Below the pieces are notes generated by a model. It searched no databases, was not told where the DNA came from, and worked only from the letters and a program-made list of their open reading frames with translations. Made by a program: the position numbers and the translations under genes. Of a stretch of 39,606 nucleotides of DNA, positions 7,932-16,987 are shown in pieces. How positions within the stretch are numbered: the first letter of the stretch is position 1; every line of letters begins with the position of its first letter. Source of the DNA: Chloroflexota bacterium (GTDB lineage Bacteria > Chloroflexota > Dehalococcoidia > Dehalococcoidales > JACPPQ01); the NCBI GenBank assembly GCA_016190925.1, contig JACPPQ010000158.1:1-39606 (forward strand), read 5' to 3'.

Positions 7932-9005
7932 TTATACACCATTAAAGTACCTTTTTTGAAAGTAGAGCGCTACCCTCACCAGGCTGATGAGCACCGGCAC
8001 TTCCACCAGCGGCCCGATGACCGCGGCGAAGGCCTGCCCGGACCCGATACCGAACACAGCTACAGCCACGGCGATAGCCAGCTCGAAGTTGTTGCTGGCG
8101 GCGGTGAAGGCAATAGTTGCCGTCCGGGAATAATCGGCGCCTATCCTCCTGCCCATGTAGAACGAGACCAGGAACATCACTGTGAAGTAGGCCAGCAGCG
8201 GCACGGCTATGCGGACTACATCCAGCGGCAACTGGATGATTATCTCACCCTTGAGGGAAAACATGACCACAATGGTGAAGAGAAGGGCAGCCAGCGTTAT
8301 GGGGCTGATTTTCGGGATAAATCTGCTCTCGTACCACTCACGTCCCCTGGTCTTCAGAAAAACAAAGCGGGTGAGCATACCGCTGAAGAAGGGGATGCCC
8401 AGGTATATCAGCACACTTTTGGCTATTTCCCCCATGGTGACCTCTACCACCGAGCCCCGAAGGCCGAACCAGCCCGGCATTATGGTGATGAAGAAGTAGG
8501 CATAGACCGAGTAGAAAACTATCTGGAAGACGGAGTTCAAGGCCACCAGTCCGGCCGCATATTCGGCATCTCCGTGCGCCAGCTGGTTCCAGACGATGAC
8601 CATAGCGATGCAGCGCGCCAGGCCTATCATGATAAGCCCGACCATATAGTCGGGGTAGGGCCAGATGAAACCAAGAAATAGAATGGCTATGAAAAACATA
8701 AGCAACGGGCCGATGATATAGTTCTGCGTCAGCGACAGCCCGAGCACCCGCCAGTCGCGGAACACCCGCCCCATATCCTCGTACCTTACCCTGGCAAGTG
8801 GGGGGTACATCATCAGGATAAGGCCGATGGCGATGGGGATAGAGGTGGTGCCACCCAGTACCAGGGAGCGAGAGTAGAGTTCAGCCATCGTCTCAGGATA
8901 AAGATATCCCAGTCCCACGCCAAAAGCCATTGCCAGAAATATCCACAGGGTAAGGAAACGGTCAAGCAACGGGAGTCTGCCGACTGCGGCACGCGATGTG
9001 CACAT
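7932..9005 (-). CDS. acr3: Arsenite efflux transporter Acr3
   Basis: This 357-residue, roughly ten-helix membrane protein of the Acr3 family pumps As(III) out of the cell. Family features: the N-terminal [24 protein letters not shown], the [19 protein letters not shown] stretch (about residues 136-154) containing the conserved functional Cys, and [20 protein letters not shown] (about 290-309). The start at 9005 follows AAGGAGAG at good spacing; an in-frame ATG at 9086 lies inside the preceding gene and is rejected. It is preceded by arsR, arsC and a small unknown gene, and followed 9 bp later by the nuclease frame. Expression should be induced through the ArsR operator at 10113-10130. Confidence 0.95.
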   Translation of the reverse strand: MCTSRAAVGRLPLLDRFLTLWIFLAMAFGVGLGYLYPETMAELYSRSLVLGGTTSIPIAIGLILMMYPPLARVRYEDMGRVFRDWRVLGLSLTQNYIIGPLLMFFIAILFLGFIWPYPDYMVGLIMIGLARCIAMVIVWNQLAHGDAEYAAGLVALNSVFQIVFYSVYAYFFITIMPGWFGLRGSVVEVTMGEIAKSVLIYLGIPFFSGMLTRFVFLKTRGREWYESRFIPKISPITLAALLFTIVVMFSLKGEIIIQLPLDVVRIAVPLLAYFTVMFLVSFYMGRRIGADYSRTATIAFTAASNNFELAIAVAVAVFGIGSGQAFAAVIGPLVEVPVLISLVRVALYFQKRYFNGV

Positions 9006-9045
9006 GAATACTCTCCTTAATAGTTTAATTTCTGCGGATTTGTTT

Positions 9046-9258
9046 TCAGCGGTTTTCTCTGACAAACCCATCCACGGGGTTGACACTGGTATCCAGGTGG
9101 GATTTCAGCTTACCCTGCTGGGAACGGGACACTTTATCATATACTGCCTTCTTGAGGAATTTAAGCGCTCCTTTTTCATTGCGGTCAATTACGATGCCCT
9201 CAAGCTCCAGCAGTTCTCCTTCATCGAGGGCAATGGCTGTCTTTTTGATTTCAAGCAT
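9046..9258 (-). CDS. Small unknown protein in the ars operon
   Basis: This is a 70-residue charged protein of unrecognised family, starting [18 protein letters not shown]. It has no Cys, no signal peptide and no membrane segment. Its acidic N-terminal half is followed by a Lys-rich helix-like stretch ([19 protein letters not shown]). The ATG at 9258 follows CAGGAGG and overlaps the end of arsC (ATGCTTGA), so it is coupled to arsC translation. It sits between arsC and acr3, which suggests a role in arsenic handling, but nothing in the sequence shows metal binding. Confidence 0.65.
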   Translation of the reverse strand: MLEIKKTAIALDEGELLELEGIVIDRNEKGALKFLKKAVYDKVSRSQQGKLKSHLDTSVNPVDGFVRENR

Positions 9259-9667
9259 CTTGAGCCTCCTGCTGGCGGGTCGTCTCTCCAAGAAGTTTCG
9301 TCACCCTGGCCTTTATTTCGTCCCTTATCTTTCTGACCCGCTCAAGTGATTTCCCGTGTGGGTCTTCCAGCGCCCAATCCTCGGTCTCTACGAAGGTGGC
9401 CGGGCAGACGGCTTCAGCGCCACAGCCCATAGTCACCACTCTGTCTGCCTGTCCAATCATTTCGGGGGTCAGAGCTTTTGGCTTGCTGTGGCTGATGTCG
9501 ATTCCCGCTTCTCGCATTGCCTCAACGACCACCGGATTAACCCTGCCGGCAGGTTGAGTCCCCGCTGATAGGGCAAGAGCCTTTCCTCCAGCGAGATGAT
9601 TAAAGAAAGCCTCCGCCATCTGGCTGCGGCCGGAGTTGTGAACACAGACAAAGAGAACCGTTTTCAA
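9251..9667 (-). CDS. arsC: Arsenate reductase ArsC, low-molecular-weight phosphatase type
   Basis: This 138-residue enzyme reduces arsenate to arsenite for export by Acr3. It has the phosphatase-like P-loop CVHNSGRSQ with nucleophile Cys8 and Arg14, resolving cysteines Cys82 and Cys88 (MGCGAEAVCPA), and Asp102 in the DWALEDP segment. This triple-Cys layout is that of thioredoxin-coupled ArsC. The start is TTG at 9667, preceded by GAGGTGG. The gene lies 66 bp after arsR and overlaps the next small gene by eight bases. Confidence 0.95.
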   Translation of the reverse strand: MKTVLFVCVHNSGRSQMAEAFFNHLAGGKALALSAGTQPAGRVNPVVVEAMREAGIDISHSKPKALTPEMIGQADRVVTMGCGAEAVCPATFVETEDWALEDPHGKSLERVRKIRDEIKARVTKLLGETTRQQEAQDA

Positions 9668-9733
9668 AGCGCCACCTCTTTTTTCTGCATACCCATAAGA
9701 AGAGAAGACTCAAGCGATTTTCAAGCAGCACCG

Positions 9734-10096
9734 CTAAACAAGACATTGTTTCCCGGCACACCGAGCACCGACGCGCTCTGCCTGCTTCAGTCGCTTTTTA
9801 TCCAGCTTTGCTATTTTACTGCTCTCGAGCACTTTGCCTGCCGCCTTTACCAGGTCAGATAGATAATCAGGCATGCCTTCTTTGTCTAACGAGTATAGCG
9901 ACCAGAGTCCGTCTTTCCGCATCTTGAGGAAACCGGCATCGTAAAGAGCGCTCAGGTGACGCGAGGCCTTGGACTGCGAGATTTCGAGAGCCTGCATTAC
10001 CTCGCAAACGCAGCATTCCCGTTCCAGGACCAGGTTGAGGACCCGCAGCCTGGTCTCATCGGACAGCGCTTTGAAGGCTTTCACCGCCTGCCTCAT
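9734..10096 (-). CDS. arsR: ArsR-family metalloregulatory repressor
   Basis: This 120-residue winged-helix repressor of the ArsR/SmtB family is released from DNA by As(III). The recognition helix region SQSKASRHLSALYDAGFL lies at about residues 40-57. The metal site is ECCVCEV with Cys28, Cys29 and Cys31, close to the classic CVC arsenic site. Two more cysteines near the C-terminus (Cys113, Cys118) may add a ligand. It starts at ATG 10096 with GGAGGT upstream, and is the first gene of the operon arsR-arsC-small ORF-acr3-nuclease-chrA. A promoter with an overlapping dyad lies just upstream, so autoregulation is expected. Confidence 0.94.
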   Translation of the reverse strand: MRQAVKAFKALSDETRLRVLNLVLERECCVCEVMQALEISQSKASRHLSALYDAGFLKMRKDGLWSLYSLDKEGMPDYLSDLVKAAGKVLESSKIAKLDKKRLKQAERVGARCAGKQCLV

Positions 10097-10112
10097 AGTT
10101 TACCTCCACTTA

Positions 10113-10166
10113 TATGCATAAATCTGCATACATGAATATTGTACTTGGCATTTTACAGTTTGTCAA
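10113..10166 (-). promoter_or_regulatory. arsR promoter and dyad operator
   Basis: On the minus strand, -35 TTGACA (10166-10161), a 17-bp spacer and -10 TACAAT (10143-10138) form a near-consensus promoter. Just downstream, TATGCA-N6-TGCATA (10113-10130) is a perfect dyad covering about +1 to +18, a plausible ArsR operator. GGAGGT and the arsR ATG follow. Confidence 0.75.
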
Positions 10167-10195
10167 CGTTGCCTTACTAATCGTCTTAAAAACAG

Positions 10196-10399
10196 AGCCT
10201 TCCGCGAAACGCGCTCCTCGGCGAATTTAAGTTTTATTATGTCATTCTCCGCGCAGGCGGAGAATCCACTTCATGCAACGAGTAGACCCCCGCCTTCGCG
10301 GGGGTGACAGTTTCGCGGGAGACCAAAAATAACATGGCCTTGTAATTGGAGAAGGCAAAAATATAACAGTAGGGTGGGTGGAGCGTAGCGAAACCCACC
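10196..10399. repeat. Dispersed palindromic repeats upstream of the terminase pair
   Basis: This non-coding stretch is built from repeats. 10196-10215 is an inverted copy (one mismatch) of 18-37 at the window start. 10240-10320 is a compound element (TGTCATTC, CCGC hairpin, TAGACCC, GCCTTCGCGG, GTGACAGTTTCGCGG) that recurs at 12816-12919. 10373-10399 is a GGTGGGT/ACCCACC stem-loop. No reading frame is convincing here. Confidence 0.6.
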
Positions 10400-10433
10400 A
10401 ATCACCATTCCTAAAAGTCACGACAAAAGTTCC

Positions 10434-10462
10434 TTGACATAACAGAACATTAGTGCTATTCT
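10434..10462 (+). promoter_or_regulatory. Promoter of the terminase pair
   Basis: TTGACA (10434-10439), a 17-bp spacer, and TATTCT (10457-10462) preceded by TGC (an extended -10) form a strong sigma-70-like promoter. It would give a leader of about 170 bases holding the repeats at 10488-10597 before the first terminase gene. Confidence 0.7.
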
Positions 10463-10487
10463 CTGTGAAGAGAAAGCGAACATCGCT

Positions 10488-10597
10488 ATTCGTTTCCTGT
10501 TTTTTAATATTTACGCGTGAGAAACGAATATTAGCCTCGAAAAACCATTCGTTTCTAAGGCAAAACGAAAAACTCAGGCTCGAAAATTATTCGTTTC
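10488..10597 (+). repeat. Iteron-like ATTCGTTTC repeats
   Basis: The 9-mer ATTCGTTTC occurs at 10488-10496, 10547-10555 and 10589-10597, and in inverse (GAAACGAAT) at 10521-10529. The last two direct copies share a longer context, CTCGAAAA then ATTCGTTTCTA. They lie in the leader of the terminase genes, and so are candidate binding sites for the small terminase subunit or another regulator. Confidence 0.6.
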
Positions 10598-10641
10598 TAT
10601 CGGCAAATTCGCTAAAAACATGCCTGAAGGAGGAAACAAAC

Positions 10642-11004
10642 ATGCCGAAAGCTAAAAAGAGGGAAAGAGGCGGTCAAAAAAATAACCAGAATGCTCGTAC
10701 TCACGGTTTCTATTCAAAGGTGCTGGATGAGACCGAGAAAGCTTATCTAACACAGGCTGTGGAAGTGGACGGACTGGATTCTGAGATTGCCATTTTGAGG
10801 GTCAAAATAATGTCCCTTCTGGAAAAAGACCCGCACAATACGGAGCTTATTCTCCAGGCAGTTCGCACACTCTCTCGCCTGGTCAGAGACAGGTCTCTTA
10901 TTAAGCGCAATCAGAAAAAGAGCTTGAAGGAGGAAATCGGGGATGTCCTCAAAAATGTTGCCTTGCCCATCGGGGTCGGAGTCGGGCAGGGAATCACCAG
11001 GTGA
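10642..11004 (+). CDS. Terminase small subunit-like protein
   Basis: This 120-residue, very basic protein has the N-terminal pattern RGGQKNNQNARTHGFYSKVL, common in a family of phage terminase small-subunit-like proteins. A helical middle region follows (about residues 33-95). The ATG is preceded by AAGGAGG (10627-10633). It overlaps the large-subunit gene by 62 bp. Small terminases recognise DNA ends or pac sites; the repeats upstream could be its target, which is inference. No portal, capsid or tail gene is nearby, so this is not an obvious intact prophage. Confidence 0.7.
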   Translation: MPKAKKRERGGQKNNQNARTHGFYSKVLDETEKAYLTQAVEVDGLDSEIAILRVKIMSLLEKDPHNTELILQAVRTLSRLVRDRSLIKRNQKKSLKEEIGDVLKNVALPIGVGVGQGITR

Positions 11005-12388
11005 TTCTCGCGTCCCGCCATATTTTTACAACTTACGGCCTTACCAGCTTGAAATTGCTACTGCGGTCATGGACAGTATTCGCAAGAAAAGAGGCCTTAC
11101 TTTTTCGGTCGAGATCTCCCGTCAGGGCGGTAAAAATGAGCTTTCAGCCCGTTTAGAACACTACCTTTTGACTATTAAAATCGGCGGAAAGGATACACTG
11201 GTCAAATGTTCGCCCACCTTCAATCCGCAAACTTTAATCTCGATGCGCCGGTTGATGGACCTCTTAAAGGAAAGTTATAGCCAGCGCTTATCTAAGGAAT
11301 CCGGCCACATCGTCAGGCTCGGTGATGCCCGCGCCGTCTTTCTCTCCGCCGATGAGTCATCGAATGTCGTGGGCAACACCGCATCCCTGCTGCTGGAGAT
11401 AGACGAAGCCCAGGATGTCAGCAAGGAAAAATTCACTCGTGACTTCAAGCCGATGGGTGCGGCTTACAACGTGACCACCGCGCTGTACGGCACAACGTGG
11501 GACGATTTTTCCCTGCTGGAAGAGGTCAAGCAGACCAACCTCGAACTGGAGCGGAAGGACGGCGTCAAGAGGCATTTCCGCTACGACTGGCAGGAGGTCG
11601 CCAGGTATAATCCGCACTACCTGGCCTACGTGGAGGGTGAGAGGCAGCGACTGGGGGAGTGCCACCCGCTTTTCATGACACAGTACCGCTTGCTGCCGGT
11701 ACACGGGGGCGGGGGATTTCTCAGCGTACAGCAGCGTTCCCAGCTACAGGGCGAACATGCGCGGATGCGCCACCGGGAGCAGGGCAAACTATATGTTGCC
11801 GGAATAGATATCGCGGGTGAAGCCGAGGAGGAAGCAAATGCTTTCTTGCAAGTGGCAAAGCCGCGGCAGGACTCCACGGTGATGACCATCGGCGAACTGG
11901 ATTTCTCCGCGTGCGACGAGATTCGGAAGCAGCCCGCGATACGGATAGTGGAGCATTACTGGTGGAACGGCAAGAAGCACACCGAGCTTTATGCGCGGAT
12001 GGTGGACATCCTGAGGAACGTCTGGCACTGCCGGAGCATCGTGGTAGACGCCACCGGGATGGGCCAGCCGGTAAGCTCGTTCCTCAAAGGGGCATTAGGC
12101 TCGAAAGTATCGCCGTTCACTTTCACCGAAAAATCGAAGTCGGAGCTGGGTTTCAACCTGCTGGCGGCGGTGAACTCCGGGCGGCTGAAGATGTATGCCG
12201 GAGACGGCTCTCCCGAATATCAGGAATTCTGGGAAGAGATAGAGAAGGCTAAAAGCCAGTACCGTCCCAGCCAGACGATGAACTTCTATGTCGACCCGTC
12301 CCAGGGGCACGACGATTTCCTGATGAGCCTGGCTCTGGTGGTAGAGACGGCCAGCGGGTATAGTCCGAGGGAGGCGCGGGGGAGGTGA
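10943..12388 (+). CDS. Terminase large subunit-like ATPase-nuclease
   Basis: This 481-residue protein has the two-domain layout of DNA-packaging terminases. The N-terminal ATPase carries a Walker-A-like SRQGGKNEL (residues 59-67), Walker B LLLEIDEAQD (about 148-157) and a motif III-like LYGTTWDD. The C-terminal RNase H-like nuclease keeps acidic residues in YVAGIDIAGE (about 290), SIVVDATGMG (about 370) and GHDDFLMS (about 455). Catalytic motifs therefore look intact. The ATG follows AAGGAGG with a 9-bp spacer and overlaps the small-subunit gene. Nothing else phage-like is near, and the pair is flanked by copies of one repeat element (10240-10320 and 12816-12919). It may be a phage relic, a domesticated gene pair or a small mobile unit. 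Confidence 0.85.
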   Translation: MSSKMLPCPSGSESGRESPGDSRVPPYFYNLRPYQLEIATAVMDSIRKKRGLTFSVEISRQGGKNELSARLEHYLLTIKIGGKDTLVKCSPTFNPQTLISMRRLMDLLKESYSQRLSKESGHIVRLGDARAVFLSADESSNVVGNTASLLLEIDEAQDVSKEKFTRDFKPMGAAYNVTTALYGTTWDDFSLLEEVKQTNLELERKDGVKRHFRYDWQEVARYNPHYLAYVEGERQRLGECHPLFMTQYRLLPVHGGGGFLSVQQRSQLQGEHARMRHREQGKLYVAGIDIAGEAEEEANAFLQVAKPRQDSTVMTIGELDFSACDEIRKQPAIRIVEHYWWNGKKHTELYARMVDILRNVWHCRSIVVDATGMGQPVSSFLKGALGSKVSPFTFTEKSKSELGFNLLAAVNSGRLKMYAGDGSPEYQEFWEEIEKAKSQYRPSQTMNFYVDPSQGHDDFLMSLALVVETASGYSPREARGR

Positions 12389-12664
12389 CCAGCTTAAGCT
12401 GGAATAACCAAGTTCCAAAAACCAAATAACAAACAAATTCCAAGAACCAAACACCAAATTTCAAACAATGGTCATCCTTCAGCCGAAGGACCCGCGAATG
12501 GTGAAAATCCTCTCTCCCCAGCGTGGGAGAGATAAGAGTGAGGGGGTAATTCGTCACCCTCACCCTGGCCCTCTCCCATTGAGGGAGGGGGACTTATTTT
12601 CCAGGTAATGGTCATCCTTCTGCGGAAGGATTCGCAATGACGTTGTGGCAGGATGATGGTTATT
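12389..12664. other. Non-coding repeat stretch after the terminase gene
   Basis: This holds AC-rich low-complexity sequence (repeated CCAAA/ACCAAATTC words) and then two similar hairpins: GTCATCCTTC..GAAGGA near 12469-12489 and again near 12609-12630. Related words recur at 14360-14380 and 33166-33184. No gene was found. Confidence 0.5.
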
Positions 12665-12805
12665 CCTCTTGACATTTCAGGTAAACGTTGTAAACTGTAG
12701 TCAAGGTTTTTGGGGCTGGGGATGCGGGGGCAAAAGCAGCCCTTTTTTTCCCCGATAAAGCTAGAAACCCGCCAACCGCCATTCTCACGAGAATAGGGTT
12801 CTCGC
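12665..12805 (+). repeat. Tandem element copy A: promoter-like plus terminator-like repeat
   Basis: Copy A of a 140-150 bp imperfect direct repeat (copy B at 12937-13087). It holds TTGACA (12669-12674), a 16-bp spacer, TAAACT (12691-12696), then a GGGCTG/CAGCCC hairpin followed by seven T (12743-12749), which resembles an intrinsic terminator. The end is a conserved CCGCCAACCGCCATTCTC block with ATTCTC-AC-GAGAAT. It could express an RNA of about 45 nt, or be a non-autonomous repeat. No protein frame is credible. Confidence 0.55.
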
Positions 12806-12815
12806 CTCGCCATTG

Positions 12816-12919
12816 TGTCATTCCAGCGAAGCCTGTCCCGTACCGCGATACGGGAGCGGGGAATCTACTTTATGCGTTATTAGACCCTCCGCCTTCGCGG
12901 AGGGTGACAGTTTCGCGGA
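12816..12919. repeat. Second copy of compound hairpin repeat
   Basis: Shares with 10240-10320 the words TGTCATTC, GAATC.ACTT.ATGC, TAGACCC, CCGCCTTCGCGG and GGTGACAGTTTCGCGG in the same order, with a different first hairpin (CCCGTA/TACGGG type). The two copies flank the terminase pair in direct orientation. Confidence 0.55.
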
Positions 12920-12936
12920 CGCTAAAGGTGTTTTTT

Positions 12937-13087
12937 CCCCTTGACATTTACGATAGATGGTGTAAACTAGCGAAGTGGTGTTCGGGGGTGCGGACGCGGG
13001 GGGGGGGGCGGAAGCAGCCCCTTTTTTTATTCCCCGGTAAAGCCGGAAACCCGCCAACCGCCATTCTCACGAGAATAGGGTTCTCGC
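12937..13087 (+). repeat. Tandem element copy B: promoter-like plus terminator-like repeat
   Basis: Copy B keeps TTGACA (12941-12946), the same 16-bp spacer, TAAACT (12963-12968), a GCAGCCCC arm and a seven-T run (13022-13028). It also has the conserved CCGCCAACCGCC block and ATTCTC-AC-GAGAAT. Between promoter and T-run it contains a run of eleven G (12998-13008). Conservation of both the promoter-like and terminator-like parts suggests selection on a short transcript, though repeat spread alone could explain it. Confidence 0.55.
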
Positions 13088-13146
13088 GCCCCTTGTGGGA
13101 GAGAGCCAGACCTGTCCCGAGTTTATCGAAGGAGTGAGCAACTGTC

Positions 13147-14285
<1,139 letters not shown>

Positions 14286-14416
14286 TACAAGGGGAAAATG
14301 CTCTCACCCTCTCCTTAATCCTCTCCCCTCAAGGGAGAGGAGATTTTCATCGTTCGTGGTCCTTCTTTGAAGGATGACCAATTGATTATTCGTAACTATT
14401 ATCAGGAGGTGGTAAC

Positions 14417-16633
14417 TTGGTTTTCTCAAATTGGAAAAAGTGGAAGAACGTGGTATTTGCGGCGGTGCTGGCGGCGGAACTGCTGCCGGTTACTATGACG
14501 CCACTAAGCAGTTCTGCGGACTGGATGCCGGGGAAGATAACCACCGTGGCAGGAAACGGCACTTTGGGTTTTGGTGGAGACAACGGGCCGGCAACCAGCG
14601 CTCAGCTAACTTATCCCAAAGGGGTAGGGGTAGACGGCAGCGGCAACCTGTTTATCGCCGATTACAGCAATCGCATCCGCAAGGTGAATACATCGGGCAT
14701 AATAACCACCGTGGCCGGAAACGGGACTCCCGGTTATGGCGGAGACGGCGGGCAGGCTACCAGCGCTTCACTTAATTCTCCCGCTGGAATTGCGCTGGAT
14801 AGCAACGGCAATCTGTTCATCGCCGATACAAGCAATGCCCGCATCCGCAAGGTAGCCGGGAACACAATAACCACCGTGGCCGGCGGAAACCAGGAGATCG
14901 ACTTTAGTGGAAACGGGGGAGACGGCGGGCTGGCTACCAGCGCCTGGCTAAATTCGCCCCAAGGAGTAGCGGTAGACAGCAACGGCAATCTGTTCATCAC
15001 CAACATCAATCGCATCCGCAAGGTAACCGCATCTACCGGTATAATAGACACCGTGGTCGGAAACGGTGCTTCCGGTTCTGGCGGAGACGGCGGGCTGGCT
15101 GCCAGCGCCCAGCTAAATTATTCCGTTGGAGTAGCGGTAGACAGCGGCGACAACCTGTTTATCGCCGACTCGGGCAACAATCGCATCCGCAAGGTAACCG
15201 CATCTACCGGCATAATAACCACCGTCGCCGGAAACGGTGCTTCCGGTTCTGGCGGAGACGGCGGGCTGGCTACCAGCGCCCAGCTAAATTTTCCCGTTGG
15301 AGTAGCGCTAGACAGCGCCGGCAACCTCTTCATTGCCGATCGCGACAACCAGCGCGTCCGCAGGGTGGATGCAGCTACCGGGATAATAACCACCGTGGCG
15401 GGAACGGGGACAGGTGGTTACAACGAGGACAACATCACGGCTACCGGCGCCCAACTGTTCAATCCCTACGGTGTGGTTGCAGACAGCGGCGGCAACTACC
15501 TGTTCATCGCCGATACCGAAAATAATCGCATCCGCAAGGTGGTCAAAGCCGTTGACATTGTGCCTCCGGCAACAGCAACGGTCACCGTCAATTTGTTCTA
15601 TCGCGCTTCCACTATGCCTGCCGCGTTTTCAGGGACGGCGGCGGATGATGCTACAGGCATGGGGCTGAATGCCAACAGCGCCACCTTCACTTTACGGCGA
15701 GGTTCGGACTCTCAATACTGGACCGGTTCCGCCTGGCAAGCCGGCGCCGCCTGGCTGGCTACCAGCCACGCAGCTACCGCCGGGGGCGCATCGGTCAACT
15801 GGACCAACTCGGCTGCCATGCCCGCCTGGGCCGACGGCAGCTACACCGTGCAGGCAAGAGCTATCGATAAATACTCAAATACTACCACCGGCGCTGCGGT
15901 CAGCTTTACCTTCGACAGCACCGCGCCGGTAATCACCTTTGCCCCCATGCTGGGATTCACCGGGCCTTTGCAAGCCCAGCAAATCGGCTGGACATCTACC
16001 GACGCTAACATAACGCCTAACTCCGCCATACTCGAAGGTTTTAACGGCACATCCTGGCTTCCTATCGCCACCGGCCAGCCTGCCACGGGGAGCTCCAACT
16101 GGACGGTGCCGGCGGTAAACACCAGCGCAGCCAAAGCGCGCGTTACCGTGACTGACCTGGCAGGAAATACAACCACCACAGAGACATGGACCTTTGTCAT
16201 TGACTCCACCATTCCCACGGCAAGTATCTACGATATTCCGGCAACAGTGAGCTATTTGCAGGCTATTGCAGGTTCCAGCTCAGACCCGGCTCCCGGCCAG
16301 ATGGACAAGGTGCAGGTGGTGGTGAACGATACCACCGGGGGAACATACTGGGATGGCGCTGCCTGGGTGGGAACTGAGACATGGTTGGAGGCGTACAGGA
16401 ACACCGCCGGGACAGGCTGGGCTTTCCCGGTGCCAACGCTGGTAAATGACAATAACTACACTGTGAAAGCAAAGACAACGGACAGGTCCCTGAACGTCTC
16501 CACAATCGCAACGGACAGCTTTACTTTTTCAGCGGCTCAGGCGGGAGGTGTTCCGGGTGACGCGAACGGGGATGGACTGGTGAATGCGCTGGATATAACT
16601 AAAACGGAGAGGATTATTGCGGGTTTGGATTAA
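14417..16633 (+). CDS. Secreted NHL-repeat protein with Ig-like segments and a dockerin-like end
   Basis: This 738-residue exported protein has a signal peptide (basic N-terminus, hydrophobic residues about 12-30). Next come six NHL beta-propeller repeats of about 50-58 residues (about 40-375), each with the pattern ITTVAGNG, GGDGG.ATSAQL, GVAVDS.GNLFIAD and NRIRKV. Then come two or three Ig-like Thr/Ser-rich segments (about 385-705) containing WTGSAWQAG and TFVIDSTIP. The C-terminus, GDANGDGLVNALDITKTERI, is a single dockerin-type calcium loop. The start is TTG at 14417 with AGGAGGTGG upstream. A six-repeat propeller could bind a ligand or partner. No cohesin gene is in the window and only half of the usual dockerin pair is present, so attachment to a scaffold is unproven. 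Confidence 0.85.
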   Translation: MVFSNWKKWKNVVFAAVLAAELLPVTMTPLSSSADWMPGKITTVAGNGTLGFGGDNGPATSAQLTYPKGVGVDGSGNLFIADYSNRIRKVNTSGIITTVAGNGTPGYGGDGGQATSASLNSPAGIALDSNGNLFIADTSNARIRKVAGNTITTVAGGNQEIDFSGNGGDGGLATSAWLNSPQGVAVDSNGNLFITNINRIRKVTASTGIIDTVVGNGASGSGGDGGLAASAQLNYSVGVAVDSGDNLFIADSGNNRIRKVTASTGIITTVAGNGASGSGGDGGLATSAQLNFPVGVALDSAGNLFIADRDNQRVRRVDAATGIITTVAGTGTGGYNEDNITATGAQLFNPYGVVADSGGNYLFIADTENNRIRKVVKAVDIVPPATATVTVNLFYRASTMPAAFSGTAADDATGMGLNANSATFTLRRGSDSQYWTGSAWQAGAAWLATSHAATAGGASVNWTNSAAMPAWADGSYTVQARAIDKYSNTTTGAAVSFTFDSTAPVITFAPMLGFTGPLQAQQIGWTSTDANITPNSAILEGFNGTSWLPIATGQPATGSSNWTVPAVNTSAAKARVTVTDLAGNTTTTETWTFVIDSTIPTASIYDIPATVSYLQAIAGSSSDPAPGQMDKVQVVVNDTTGGTYWDGAAWVGTETWLEAYRNTAGTGWAFPVPTLVNDNNYTVKAKTTDRSLNVSTIATDSFTFSAAQAGGVPGDANGDGLVNALDITKTERIIAGLD

Positions 16634-16654
16634 TACAAGCGTAATAAGTTTTGT

Positions 16655-16772
16655 TGAATATGTCTTTGCGAGACCATCCCGACTTTAGTCGGGAGGCGAA
16701 GCAATCCTGGTGCTACGTTAAGGTAGACCGAGATTGCCACGTCGCTTCGCTCCTCGCAATGACACGTTATAC
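16655..16772. repeat. Dispersed CTTTGCGAG...CGCAATGACA repeat
   Basis: A large imperfect inverted repeat (GTCTTTGCGAG..GAAGCAATC at one end, GATTGC..CTCGCAATGACA at the other), with an inner CCCGACTTTAGTCGGG hairpin. A sister copy lies at about 20585-20705. It fills the gap between the NHL gene and the HicB/HicA promoter. No gene was found. Confidence 0.6.
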
Positions 16773-16875
16773 TAATGCATCATTATTAATTACGTTCGTA
16801 TTAGGACGAGTTTGTTGAGTTACATCACCCGGCTTCATGGTGGAGTTGGGCTTGACAAGTATTTATCAACACTTC

Positions 16876-16932
16876 TTGACACCGTTGTTTACAAACCATT
16901 AGAATAGCGCAGAAATTACGTAGTATTACGTA
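16876..16932 (+). promoter_or_regulatory. Promoter and repeat operator of the HicB/HicA pair
   Basis: TTGACA (16876-16881) and TAGAAT (16900-16905) are 18 bp apart. Just downstream TTACGTA is repeated at 16916-16922 and 16926-16932, one helical turn apart. This is a plausible site for autorepression by the antitoxin. A second TTGACA lies at about 16853. Confidence 0.55.
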
Positions 16933-16987
16933 TTGTATGCGGTTTAATCCACGGCCTAAAATTAATTGGTGACTAAGGTGAGAGGTT

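Noticed and set aside
7812-8681. A 289-codon plus-strand frame over acr3
   Set aside because: Antisense of acr3; rich in His, Gly and Glu in the way typical of reversed membrane-protein genes.
10488-10597. ATTCGTTTC repeats as a CRISPR array
   Set aside because: Units are only 9 bp, unevenly spaced, one is inverted, and no cas gene is present.
10642-12388. Terminase genes as part of an intact prophage
   Set aside because: No portal, capsid, tail, lysis or integrase gene on either side.
14417-16633. NHL/dockerin protein as a cellulosome component
   Set aside because: Only one of the two dockerin calcium repeats is present and there is no cohesin or glycoside hydrolase nearby.
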